Source of the DNA: Gaeumannomyces sp. JS-464
Lineage: Eukaryota; Ascomycota; Sordariomycetes; Magnaporthales; Magnaporthaceae
Reading direction: 5' to 3'
Length of the DNA: 64,000 nt
Assembly: GCA_002197995.1 (NCBI GenBank)
Contig: NGZR01000001.1
Coordinates: forward strand, 6,882,001 to 6,946,000
Numbering within the stretch: position 1 is the first letter of the stretch; each line of letters begins with the position of its first letter. Shown here one piece after another: positions 13,501 through 26,407 of the stretch. The position numbers and the translations under genes are program-made. Under the pieces are notes generated by a model. The model saw only the letters and a list, made by a program, of their open reading frames with translations, made no database searches and was not told where the DNA came from.

Positions 13501-15303
13501 GAAACGCAAGCCTGCTCTCGCTTGTTAGGTGGAAGGCACGCTGGCTGTACGTAAACCTTGCAAGCCCGCCACAAAAAGAGAGAGGGTGAAAGGCGTCGAG
13601 CCTGGTGTACCGTACCCGACCAGCAGGCCGCCGACCCAGGCCGACACGAATGTGTTTAGCAGTCTGACATCCACCCTTCGGTCGCCCTAGCGAACCGAAA
13701 CCCGCCCGGATGCAGAGGCGTCACGTCGACAGACAGACAACAGACAGGGCCCCCGGACACTGAGCGACACAACCTGGCGCCGGCTAGCCTGGGCCTCCTT
13801 GAGGCGCTCATTGCTGCCCGTGCCGCGCGCAGATATTTTTGGAATCTGGTTCGGATCGCATGTGCGCGCGCGCTGTGCTAGAGCTGAGGCAGTTAGAGGC
13901 ATTCCCTTTTTGGCTTCCGTGCCGCTCGACCGCCGCCTCCCCGAGAGCCTGCTTGCTCCTGGAGAACGAACTGTAACCCATGCTCGCCACGTCAGAGAGG
14001 CGCTGTTCAGTGCGCGCCGCCGCCGCCCACAACCCCGTGCCCGCCCTTCAAACGGTGTCCGTGGTTGGACCGTTTCAGTTGTCGCCGACCTCTGAGCTCA
14101 TTGGCCAATTCGTTTGTCGTATTTGGGATGCTTTTCTTCTTCTCCCGCAAGCAGATCTTTGTTTTGGTCTCCTCCGCAGCCCAGGAAAACCCCTCGTCCT
14201 TTGGTTCGCCAAAGCAGGACAATAGGGGTCGTGGAGGTCCTATCGCTCGCCCAGCGCCAGTCAGAACCCGAATGAGAGAGGCCTGACGTGAACATGAAGC
14301 AGCGAAGCAGAGGCGGCGGGCCTGAGCCACTGGGCCCAGGCCATCTCCCGCACCGAATGGCCTCTCTTTTTGGGCTTGGGGGGCAAATGAGGCCAAGGCC
14401 AATCGAACCACGCAGCACGTTTGGAGCGATCAAACTCGCCCGTCACGCCCCCAGCGTCCCTGCTTTCTCGCAATGGGGACGACGGCCGTAGACTCCACGA
14501 TAGTGCCGTAGATGGCCGTCGCCGATTCGTCCTGCATTCCCATCCAGGCCCTCATCTAGGCGAGACTGGCACGACGCACCGAATGCCGAGCTGGCATGCG
14601 CACTCGCATCTGACCTCTTAGCACACCGTAAATTTCAAGAGAAGAAAAATTTGTTTGCCTTCATCGCCGGCTTCCAAGGCGACCGGAAAGGCATTCGGAA
14701 GTTCAATGTGATAGCTCACGGTCCACCGGGGCAAGGAAAGACATGTCTCCGGACCACCCTAATTACCTCGTCCACGCACTCGGTCGTATACCTCGCCGAC
14801 AAGTATATGTTATTTTCGCCCACTGGACCCCGCAGCCCATGGCCGGAGGGGCCCTATCGTCGCCCGTTCTTCTCTCTGAGCTCGTATCGTATGTCTGAGC
14901 CGCGCAATTCCGCCGTGGATATGATGTTATTTCGTATATTGCTCCGTCTGACACGAGATGCTACCTCCAGTGTGTAACCTGTCCCGCGTGATCTCGCTCG
15001 TGCCCTCCTATTGTACACCCCTGCAAGCCTCCTCGGCGGATTTCTTGACAGCATGGCCGACCGGCGGGTGGTATCGGAAATACACAAGGCTCACCACCGT
15101 CGGATGGCAGACGGGAAGCGGCTTTGCATATCTGCGAACGGCGAAATAGGCAAAGGCTCCGACGAGGCGGTCGAAACATGCAGCACCGCCTGTGTCGTCC
15201 ACCGGGCCTGCGAAATCACATCCCACCTGGTCGTCCACGCCCGGGTCGCATGTATACTGGCCAGTCAGCCAGCCAGCCCAGGCAGCCAGGCAGCCGGCCA
15301 GAA

Positions 15304-16605
15304 CTAGTCCACGGGCGGCTGCGCAAAGTCGGTGTCGGCCTCATGATCAAATGATTCCATGTCCGAATCACACATGCGTCGTGTGGTGTGAGCTGTCACT
15401 TTTCTCGTCGTATCCCCTGCTTTGCCCCTCATCCCCCTCCGCCTGCTCGGCTTCCGGCATTAGTTGGGTGGACGCGATCCAGTTCTCCATCCGCGCCTGT
15501 CCGCCGCCAGCGGCCCCATCAGCAGCCGCCCCCTCTCCGGGTGCTAGCAGCTGGAGCTCTTCCGGATCCGGAAGAAGCCGCAGCAGCCGAGCGGGCGCCC
15601 GATGGTGTGTTGCCGCGCCTCTTGACCACCAGGCAGAGCACGCGCCCGTAGATGGCGAATCCTTCGTACGATATGTCCAGCGCCACTTTCTTCTTCTTCT
15701 CGCCTTCCTTCTCGCCGTCGGCTCTGGCTCGCTTTGGAGGTCTACGCCGAGGAGGGGAATCATTTGTTCCGTCCTCGGCCTGGCTATCGTCCCCCTCCTG
15801 ACTGTCGTTCTCGTCTTCGCTATCAACGACAACATAGTCGCCGTCCCCATTTCCAGAGGCCCTGGCATTGCTGTCCTCATCATCTTCGTCCAGACCGATA
15901 GCGCCGCTTTGGGTTGGCTGCCGCCGCCGTTTAGTGCCCCGCGCCGTAGTCCCCTCTCCTGGGCCAGACCCGGGGCCTCGGGGATGTTGTACAGCGCGAG
16001 AGGGCTGCATCATCGCTGCCTTCGCTCTCTTCGCGGCGTAGAATGGGAATTTCGTCCCCATCTGCCGTCTGTATCAGCTCGATGCCAGCGGCATCGCCCT
16101 CGCCGTCGGCCTTGTCATCGTCGCCGCCCAGCTCGATGGCTGCTTCGCGCGAGGAGCCCTCCCCGCTGCCTGTGAGCTTTTTGGAGTTGGATCGTAGCCG
16201 TGTCTGCGTCTTATCCCGGGCGTGCTTGTGCTTGTAGAGGATGCTGTGTCGCGTATTTGTTTCGGTCAGGAAAATGGCCACCTCGAAGTCATCTGTGCAT
16301 GTGCAGGTTGCCTTGCGTTAGTCCGTGTTTACCTTCATAGTAGTACCTAGGGACGCGCCGAGGATTCTCACCTTCTACGACAACATCCTTGATCGCCTTC
16401 TTTTTGGTGCTCTTTTTCTCGACCTTTCCCTCTCCTCGCGCAGCTTCGGCAGCACCAAGGGGCGCACGCTCTCGATGACCTTGGGCAGGACGGGGTCCCG
16501 TGGGTTCAGCAGCCACGTGTGCGCGAGGGCTGGGTTCTCGAGGTATATGCGGACCTCGAGGACCGAATACTTTGTGATCCGTAGGTAGCGGCGAATGGGG
16601 GACAT
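15304..16605 (-). CDS. Conserved fungal protein of unknown function, acidic, SIM-like motif (frame broken)
   Basis: The ATG at 16605 opens an exon of about 78 codons starting MSPIRRYLRITKYSVLEVRI. It ends at a donor at 16371; a 79-nt intron follows and exon 2 starts at 16292 (DDFEVAIFLTETNTRHS). Conserved-looking blocks follow in different frames: a basic KRRR patch, a VVVDSEDE stretch resembling a SUMO-interacting motif, an acidic linker, DISYEGFAIYGRVLCLVVKR, MENWIASTQ, and an acidic tail ending FAQPPVD before TAG at 15304. I recall similar uncharacterised proteins in Sordariomycetes but no assigned function. Basic and acidic tracts suggest a nuclear protein. At least four frame changes separate the blocks (near 16430, 16000, 15970 and between 15620 and 15520, with another near 15400), most consistent with lost single bases. 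Confidence 0.6.
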
Positions 16606-17095
16606 GTTTTGATCGCGTCGGAGAACTCGGACGGCTCGGCGATAGCGACTCTCACGGCATTTGGGGGTCGACGTTTGCGATCGAACAGAGGAAAGAAGGG
16701 ATCAAAGCCTGAGAGGGTTACGCCTCAGATAGTATGAAGAATATATCGAGGCAAGCCGGATATTCTCTACTCCTGGCGTGTAGTTCACGGCGTGAAGCTT
16801 GTTGGAGTTGGGGCAGGGAGACGTTGAAGCTGGAGCTCCTCCCTGTCAGCCCTGTAGCTCCAGTTTACATCACTGTGCATGACGCGAGAGAGCTCCAGAC
16901 GGAACATGGATTGGTGGCTGATTGGGCGCATCGCCAGGGGGCCCCACACTCAATTGCGACGCGGTGGATTGAACAGTCCAAAAAAAAAAAAAAATCGAAC
17001 GTGAAGATTTCGAGGCTCATCGCCGTCGAGAGCTTGCCTGCGTAATCCAGCCAACCACAGAAGCTCCCATGCTCAGAATGCGTACGTGAGAGAAC
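16606..17095. promoter_or_regulatory. Divergent promoter region between the acidic protein gene and mitochondrial IleRS
   Basis: This 490-bp interval separates two divergently transcribed genes and should contain both promoters. It has a 14-A run near 16981-16994. A 103-codon frame at 16734-17045 has no family features and is probably chance, although an upstream exon carrying a mitochondrial presequence for the synthetase could lie here. Confidence 0.5.
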
Positions 17096-20468
<3,373 letters not shown>

Positions 20469-21719
20469 CTAGAGGCTTTTGCTATACGATAGATGAGGCA
20501 CGTCTTGGAAAGGAGGAAGAGGATGGCAGGTTACAATGACAACAGAATACCATAACGGGTTGGGCACCATGACGGGCCTGATTTCGGCAGCTTAGTCTGA
20601 CTTTCTAGTGCAGCCGCCTGTTGCCTCTCATTGTTATAACACCTGGGCCTGCCCGGAAGACAGGGTCTGTCTCACAATCCGATCAATGGACGGACCGTGA
20701 TCCATCTACCACTTTGCTCATTGACTACTTGTGCCATCGATCCCTGTCAGATGGTGCCAACTCTTGTTACGATTTTAAAGGCCCATACTCCATAGCTTTA
20801 GTTTCACGCTTAAAGCCTCCAGTTCGCGTGCGAAAGAAAACCAAATAGGCTCTAGATAGCGCGCCAGTCGATAATCGAGACACCAGCCGTCCCGATCCAA
20901 CACTTCGTCCGCCCGGCGGTCAACGCCGGCGTCGGCGATGATAGTCAACGAGTCTATCAATCGAGTATTATCACTAACCTTCTCTTTCCGCGGGTTCGTC
21001 ACCAGCTTGATCGACGACTATCCTATGGAGATAGCGTGTACTACTATATATATTGGTCCAAACGAACAAGGAAGTGACTATTGGCGGGTTCTTCTTGGTA
21101 ACTCTATCGGCGGATTCAAATTCTGTGATTCGCCCTTTGGCGGCTGTAGGAATATTCGGCGCCAGCTTGTCGTCGACTCGCTCTAGTGTGTGTTTGATCT
21201 CGTTGTCTATCATTGTCTGTAAACAGATCTTGACCGACAAATCGTTCTAGATGGATACCGCCATGCCCTTCTTTTTCGGACATACCATTCCATACTGGGG
21301 CACTGGGCACCTGGCACCTTACTCCTTTCATTTGGATACCATATTTACCATCACACGTCCACGAAAACGAATATAGGAAAGGAGATAGGAAAGAATTGGG
21401 GGATTGGGCGAGGCTGCTATGGAGTCAGTGACAGCCTTCGCCCCGTTTCCCCCCAGCACCGACAAGAAGGTGTTTGGCTCGACACCCAACAGCACGCACC
21501 CTATAACACCCATTTTATTGTTTGCCCCCCAAGCCCCATGTTAGAAATACACCGGACCTCCCGATCCTCCCATCGAAGGTGCCCGTCTCTAGTGTTCTGG
21601 CCCCATAGCTCAACTTTCTGCTTGCGGCCGCCTGTTCGTATTGTAAATCTATCTGATAGACACCATGTTTTCTCAAAGCAGCACCATCGCAGGGAACCGC
21701 CTAGCGACTATTCTTGCCC
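20469..21719. other. Convergent intergenic region with a lower-GC core
   Basis: This lies between the 3' ends of IleRS (+) and PIG-U (-). The part from about 20,650 to 21,500 is by eye clearly lower in GC than flanking genes and contains ATATATAT. Two minus-strand frames (21240-20974, 21002-20775) read as ordinary protein-like sequence but are short, in different frames and match nothing I know. They could be a decayed gene or transposon remnant; I do not call a gene. Confidence 0.5.
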
Positions 21720-23191
21720 TCAGATCTGCCGTATCTCCTTGCCCGCCATCTCAGGCCTGTCGAGCTCCCACTCGTCACGCAGCACGGCAAAGGTGAGGTC
21801 GCTGACGAGCAGGCTCTGCACGAGGGCCCAGACGAGGGTGATGGCGTAGAAGAAGTTTGCGTTGCCGCTCCCCGCGTAGATCCACAGGTAGTAGAAGGCC
21901 GGGCCGAGAAAGACGGCGTAGGCGACTGTGGCGCCGACGACGAAGGAGTAGCGCATCAGCGGGAAGATGTGCCTAAATAGCGGCACGAGGCCAAGGAAGA
22001 GCGACGTGTCGGCCACGGACGGGTATGGCTTGAAGATGGCGAGGAGGCCGAGCAGGATGACTATGGCAGCCAGTGGCTGCGAGCGGATACGGATGGTAAC
22101 GCCGCCGACGTAGGCGGCCAGGTGCAGCCAGAAGACGGCCAGGAAGAAGGAGCGGAACGAGTCGAACATCTCAATGAAGAAGTACCACCACAGGCCGACG
22201 TTCGGGGTGAGGTCCGCGAGCGTCAGCTGCACGCCGTATGTGGACGGGAGGAACTCCCAGGACATGGACGTGACGAGGTACGAGAGCGACAGGAGGGCGA
22301 GGAGCACGGCCGACACGACGCCGACGCCGATGCCGGCGAAGGTTACAGGCGCGGATGAGACGCGACGCCCGCGCCGGAGGACGAGGTGGCCAGGGACGAC
22401 GGGGTCGCGGGCGGCTGGCGGTCGTAGGCGAGGACGAGGAGGGGCGGCAGCAGGAGCAGCGGGTACATGGAGAGGTAGGACGCAAACGAGAGGGCCACCA
22501 GGGCACCGAGCGGGGCGCCCGAGACGGCCTTGGCTATGGCATTGAGGATGGCGCAGGTGGTGAAGACGCTGGTTGAGCGGCCGACGCAGGTCGCGAGGGT
22601 GAAGGGGCTGAAGAGGTATCTGCAAATAGCAAAAAAAAAGACAGGTCAGCCTGGGACTGCGTCAAAGCGTGCGTGTGCTGAAGCCGTCGTCAGGGGCGGG
22701 CAGACTCACAGAGCAGCGACGATGGCACCACCCACCTCCTAGCCCGGCGCGGGGACTTGAAGTGCGCCGACCAGCTGGCCTCGCCCGAGTCTGCGATGCG
22801 GTGGAGCGCATGGGCGCTCGCGAGGTCGACGGCTATGTAGAGCAGCGAGGTGAAGATGGGGTACGCCGAGACGTCGGGGAGGAGAGAGAAGAGCGGGAGG
22901 AGAAGCGGCGCCTGGTGGTAGACACCGCCATCGTAAGGGGAGACATTGTGGTTGTAGAGGAACAGTCCTTCTTGTACTGGCGGGAGAGGCAGTCAGTATG
23001 GGACGTGCTCATGATCGGAGAGAGGAGGCACACGCACATCGCTTGAAGCTCGACACCGGAGTCGAGACCTCGACGCGGCCGGTCAGGAGGTCGGGCAGGC
23101 CGGGGAAGAGGGTAAAGAGGGCAAGCCGCAGCGCCGCAGCGGCCGCGTACAGGCCCGCTGTGCTCCCTGGTGTCATGATTCCTCCATTCAT
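21720..23191 (-). CDS. GAB1: GPI transamidase subunit PIG-U / Gab1 (one frame break)
   Basis: A multispanning ER membrane subunit of the GPI transamidase complex, which attaches GPI anchors to proteins. Exons on the minus strand: 23191-23038, 22976-22736 and 22619-21720. The introns are 61 and 116 nt. Family blocks are VSSFKRLQEGLFLYNHNVSPYDGG (split by intron 1), YLFSPFTLATCVGRST, ASYLSMYPLLLLPPLLVLAYD, the signature LTPNVGLWWYFFIEMFDSFR, and a run of hydrophobic helices to the stop. The frame changes once near 22395-22430, after LAYDRQPPA. One added base makes the length a multiple of three (431 residues). A second in-frame ATG at 23176 is an alternative start. It shares a 1.2-kb divergent promoter with xylitol dehydrogenase. 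Confidence 0.88.
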
Positions 23192-23741
23192 TGCCTTGCG
23201 CAGTCCCCCATGGCCTCGATGGCAATGCTAGGCGGCTCGTCGTTTGGTCGGGGTTGTTGTCGCATCAGCATGTGCTGTCTGTTCTCTGCGGCCGCTGCAA
23301 CCTGGACTCGGCCACGACGCAATTGGTGCCACAATTTTGATAGGTGCACGGCAGGGACGGGCAGCTAATTATGGGGCCAGTTGGTGTTTATGACCAATCA
23401 CGCAGCACCTTGAGCTCCAGGACCTTTCGTCAGGCAAGCTGTCTGACATGATTGATTTTTCTGTCCTCATTCACAATTCTCTCGGCTGCTTTTGCCCAGA
23501 CTTCCGTCGACAACCGTTAAATCCGGAGTCCTCAGCCTTTGAGGGTTGGTCGATGGCCATTTAAGGCAGCAGGCGGCACGGCGCAAGATAAGAGGGGAGC
23601 GCCACAAGATGTGATATCACGCATCAGCCCTGGGAATGCCGCCCAGCCTCGAGTCGGAGTCTCCCTTTCCAACGCGCGCGGTCGAGCGGTGCCGGCCTTG
23701 GCTGGGCGCCGCCCATTGGTGCGGTTGAAGTCCATCTCGCC

Positions 23742-23778
23742 GGCTAAATGGCAGCCCGACGTTCTGGAGCTTCTGGAG
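23742..23778 (+). promoter_or_regulatory. Putative XlnR/Xyr1 site followed by two CreA/Cre1 sites
   Basis: GGCTAAA at 23742-23748 is followed within 30 bp by two CTGGAG hexamers. In Aspergillus and Trichoderma, GGCTAA-type boxes bind the xylanase/pentose activator and SYGGRG boxes bind the carbon catabolite repressor. The position, about 650-680 bp upstream of a xylitol dehydrogenase, makes regulation by xylose and glucose plausible. Function is inferred; these short motifs also arise by chance. Confidence 0.4.
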
Positions 23779-24184
23779 CTCTCGATTGTGGGCTCTAACC
23801 GATCATCGGACGGGCAATGTGGGCAGCTTGGGGGGACAACGCCGCCTCAGTGGGGCCCAGGCGCTGAACTTGAAGGCCCAGCTCGCCTGGTGCTACAGGG
23901 GTGGGGCTGGCCGCGGTTGTCACGACACACTGAGGGAGCTCCCCGCATCGAGCGCCGCTGGGAAAGGGGACAGAGAAAAATTCGCATATCACCGGGCAGT
24001 GGGAGCCAGGGCGGTAGCACGGTTTGCCCATCCCAACCATCCCACCCGAGGACCGAGCTCTCTGGATCCGGCAAGTCCAAGACGTGCTGGATGCGGGTTG
24101 GCGCGGGAAACACGCGCGGGCTTTTGGTCTCTGCTCCATCCACCGCGCTGCTCCGACAAGCGGCGGCCACTGAGGTGTGGATGA

Positions 24185-24190
24185 TATAAA
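24185..24190 (+). promoter_or_regulatory. TATA box candidate of xylitol dehydrogenase
   Basis: TATAAA lies about 240 bp upstream of the ATG at 24426. This leaves a plausible leader for a fungal gene. Confidence 0.35.
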
Positions 24191-24425
24191 CTCAGCTCCG
24201 TCAGGGAGGCCTGAATAGGAGAGTTGGGGTCTCCCCCATCCATCCGCGTCCTTCCCTGCTGCCTGTGCTTGTGGCACAGAAGATCTCTATCTCCATTTTG
24301 CCAGACTCTCATCCATTAATTTCTAATCTGAGAGTACCCAGTACAATCCACACTTCTATCCGTGCCACTTGAACAAGACATAGATCTGTCACCTCCCCTT
24401 CCCCTTGGCCTCAAGCTCACCCACA

Positions 24426-25622
24426 ATGGCGTCACCGACAGAGGGCAAGTCTGTAAGAAAGGACCCCGCGCCGCTTGTCGTCGCCATCCACAGCCAACAC
24501 ACACACACCCACTAACCACTCCCCCGCCCACGCAGAACCTCTCCTTCGTCCTCAACAAGCCCCATGACGTCTGTTTCCAGGAGCGGCCAGTGCCCGAGCT
24601 GGCGACGGAGCACGACGTCCTCGTCGCCGTCAACTACACGGGCATCTGCGGCTCCGACGTGCACTACTGGCAGCACGGCGCCATCGGCAACTTCGTCGTC
24701 AAGTCGCCCATGGTGCTCGGCCACGAGTCTGCGGGGACCGTGGTAAAAGTCGGGTCGGCCGTCAAGACGCTCGCCGTCGGCGACCGCGTCGCCCTCGAGC
24801 CGGGCTACCCGTGCCGCCGCTGCGCCGCCTGCCTGGGCGGCAAGTACAACCTCTGCCCGGACATGCGCTTCGCCGCGACCCCGCCCTACGACGGCACCCT
24901 CGCCGGCTTCTGGGCCGCGCCCGCCGACTTTTGCTACCGCCTGCCGACGCCGTCAGCCTGCAGGAGGGCGCCCTGATTGAGCCGCTCGCCGTCGGCGTCC
25001 ACATCGCCCGCCAGGCCAACGTGCGCCCCGGCGAGTCCGTGGTCGTCATGGGCGCGGGCCCCGTCGGCCTGCTCTGCGCCGCCGTCGCGCGCGCCTTTGG
25101 CGCCTCCACCGTCGTCAGCGTCGACATCGTCCCGTCCAAGCTCGACGTCGCCCGCAGGGTGGCCGCCACCCACACGTACGTGTCGCGGCGCGTGTCGCCC
25201 GAGGAGAACGCGCGGGCATCGTCGAGGCGGCGGGCCTGCAGGCCAACGGAGGCGCCGACGTCGTCATCGACGCCAGCGGCGCCGAGCCGTCGATCCAGGC
25301 CAGCCTGCACGCCGTCCGCGTCGGCGGCCGCTACGTCCAGGGCGGCATGGGCCGCGCCGACATCAACTTCCCCATCATGGCGCTCTGCGTCAAGGAGGTG
25401 ACGGCGAGCGGCTCGTTCCGCTACGGCAGCGGCGACTACAAGCTCGCCATCGACCTGGTCGCCCAGGGCAAGGTCAACCTCAAGGCCCTCATCAGCGAGA
25501 CGGTCGCCTTTGGCCAGGCCGAGGACGCCTTCAACAAGGTCAAGGAGGGGCAGGTCATCAAGGTCCTGATCGCGGGGCCCAACGAGGACGTCAGCAGAGC
25601 CCACGCGGCGGCTTCTTCGTAA
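24426..25622 (+). CDS. xdh1: D-xylulose reductase (NAD+-dependent xylitol dehydrogenase), two frame breaks
   Basis: Oxidises xylitol to D-xylulose in the fungal D-xylose and L-arabinose pathway; a zinc-dependent medium-chain dehydrogenase of the cytosol. Exon 1 is 24426-24452, an 83-nt intron carries a CTAAC branch site, and exon 2 is 24536-25622. Family blocks are [20 protein letters not shown], the catalytic zinc region [10 protein letters not shown] and GHESAG, the structural zinc site [15 protein letters not shown], the cofactor fold [29 protein letters not shown] and [12 protein letters not shown]. The frame breaks near 24943 ([17 protein letters not shown]) and near 25213 ([12 protein letters not shown]). 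One base added in a C run and one in a G run give 372 codons exactly. Sorbitol or L-arabitol dehydrogenase are the alternatives; the N-terminal blocks favour xylitol dehydrogenase. Confidence 0.88.
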
Positions 25623-26407
25623 ATGGGGTGGGGAGTGAGCGGGTGCTTGGGTAATCAATATTTGCCCGTCAAGTGATGACCGTGTGATGTATGCGAGTAG
25701 TTTGTCGTGTGGACATGCGGGTTCAGCCGCCTACCAAATATCAGGCCACCGTGACAGGGGTCGAGATGCATTTCACCCGGTCGGTTCGCCACGTCGCTTT
25801 TGCCTCGAGTCCGTGCAGGATCTCGCAGCCGGTATGGCCTGATCTGTGAGGCGGGTGGGGTTGAAATCTATGTAGTGACCCGGCTTCCATGATCGGTCCA
25901 CCAAATGGCAAGCTGACCCGTGATTCTATATTCATGTCTATTAATATCAATGTGGTGCACAAAAGGAATGTGTGTTTCTTCACGGACTGGATCTCAAATT
26001 TATGCTTGAGTCCCTTGGGTATCAAGATTCCCATACCGATACAAAATGCATATAAAAAGTCAACATAAGAAAAAAAAAAAGTCAAGTAAAGAAGCATAGA
26101 AGAGATGAAAGGAAAAAGTCGGGGCAAAATACACGGATTAAGTATACGTAAAAGAAGACCCATCGCCGAGGCCTTATTAACCCGAGATTCAAACCCGGTT
26201 TGAAGAAAACGCAGGAAAGAAACGAGAAAAAAAAAAACAAAAAAAAAACAGGAGCTTGCTTTTATGCTGCTTAACGTCATCATCACCGGTGATTCTGTCC
26301 TTGTCGTTCGTCTTATAAAAGTGTCAAAAAGGTTGTTGAAAAGTCTTCAATACCCAAGACAAAAAACATTGCTTTGAAATGCTTCGCAACGAGAAAAAAG
26401 CAGAAGC
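25623..26407. other. Convergent intergenic region, AT-rich
   Basis: This 3'-to-3' interval between xylitol dehydrogenase (+) and the large tail-anchored protein (-) is AT-rich with several A runs (for example 26069-26079 and 26228-26250). A 181-codon minus-strand frame at 26286-25741 is rich in Phe/Leu because of A/T runs and looks spurious. A short palindrome, aaacccggttt, lies near 26191. Confidence 0.5.

Larger units (their letters stand above)
516..15303. other. Gene-poor region of about 14.8 kb
   Basis: I read both strands and saw no recognisable protein, no chain of exons with family motifs and no tRNA-like B box in a plausible cloverleaf. The open frames are short, low-complexity and Arg/Pro/Ser-rich, as expected by chance in GC-rich DNA. 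The base composition is not strongly AT-rich, so it does not look like a repeat destroyed by RIP. It holds homopolymer runs, a GGGCT array and several TACCTACC clusters, listed separately. It may be an unusually long regulatory interval, house non-coding RNA, or hold a gene too divergent to see. Confidence 0.6.
23192..24425. promoter_or_regulatory. Divergent promoter of PIG-U and xylitol dehydrogenase
   Basis: A 1.2-kb interval. Toward the dehydrogenase it carries a GGCTAAA box at 23742-23748 (core of the XlnR/Xyr1 site), two tandem CTGGAG hexamers at 23764-23769 and 23773-23778 that fit the CreA/Cre1 consensus SYGGRG, an inverted CCAAT box (ATTGG) near 23714, and TATAAA at 24185-24190, about 240 bp before the dehydrogenase ATG. 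I see no coding sequence. Confidence 0.5.

Noticed and set aside
16734..17045. A 103-codon frame upstream of IleRS as a possible first exon with presequence
   Set aside because: I could not connect it to the LRLPKSTFP exon by an intron of acceptable size while keeping frame.
26170..26210. A tRNA-like T-arm (ttcaaaccc with flanking pairs) on the minus strand
   Set aside because: The acceptor, D-arm and anticodon stem cannot be folded around it; it is a short palindrome only.
25741..26286. A 181-codon minus-strand frame rich in Phe and Leu
   Set aside because: It arises from A/T runs in the 3' flank of xylitol dehydrogenase, has no conserved motif, and is unlike the GC-rich coding sequence around it.
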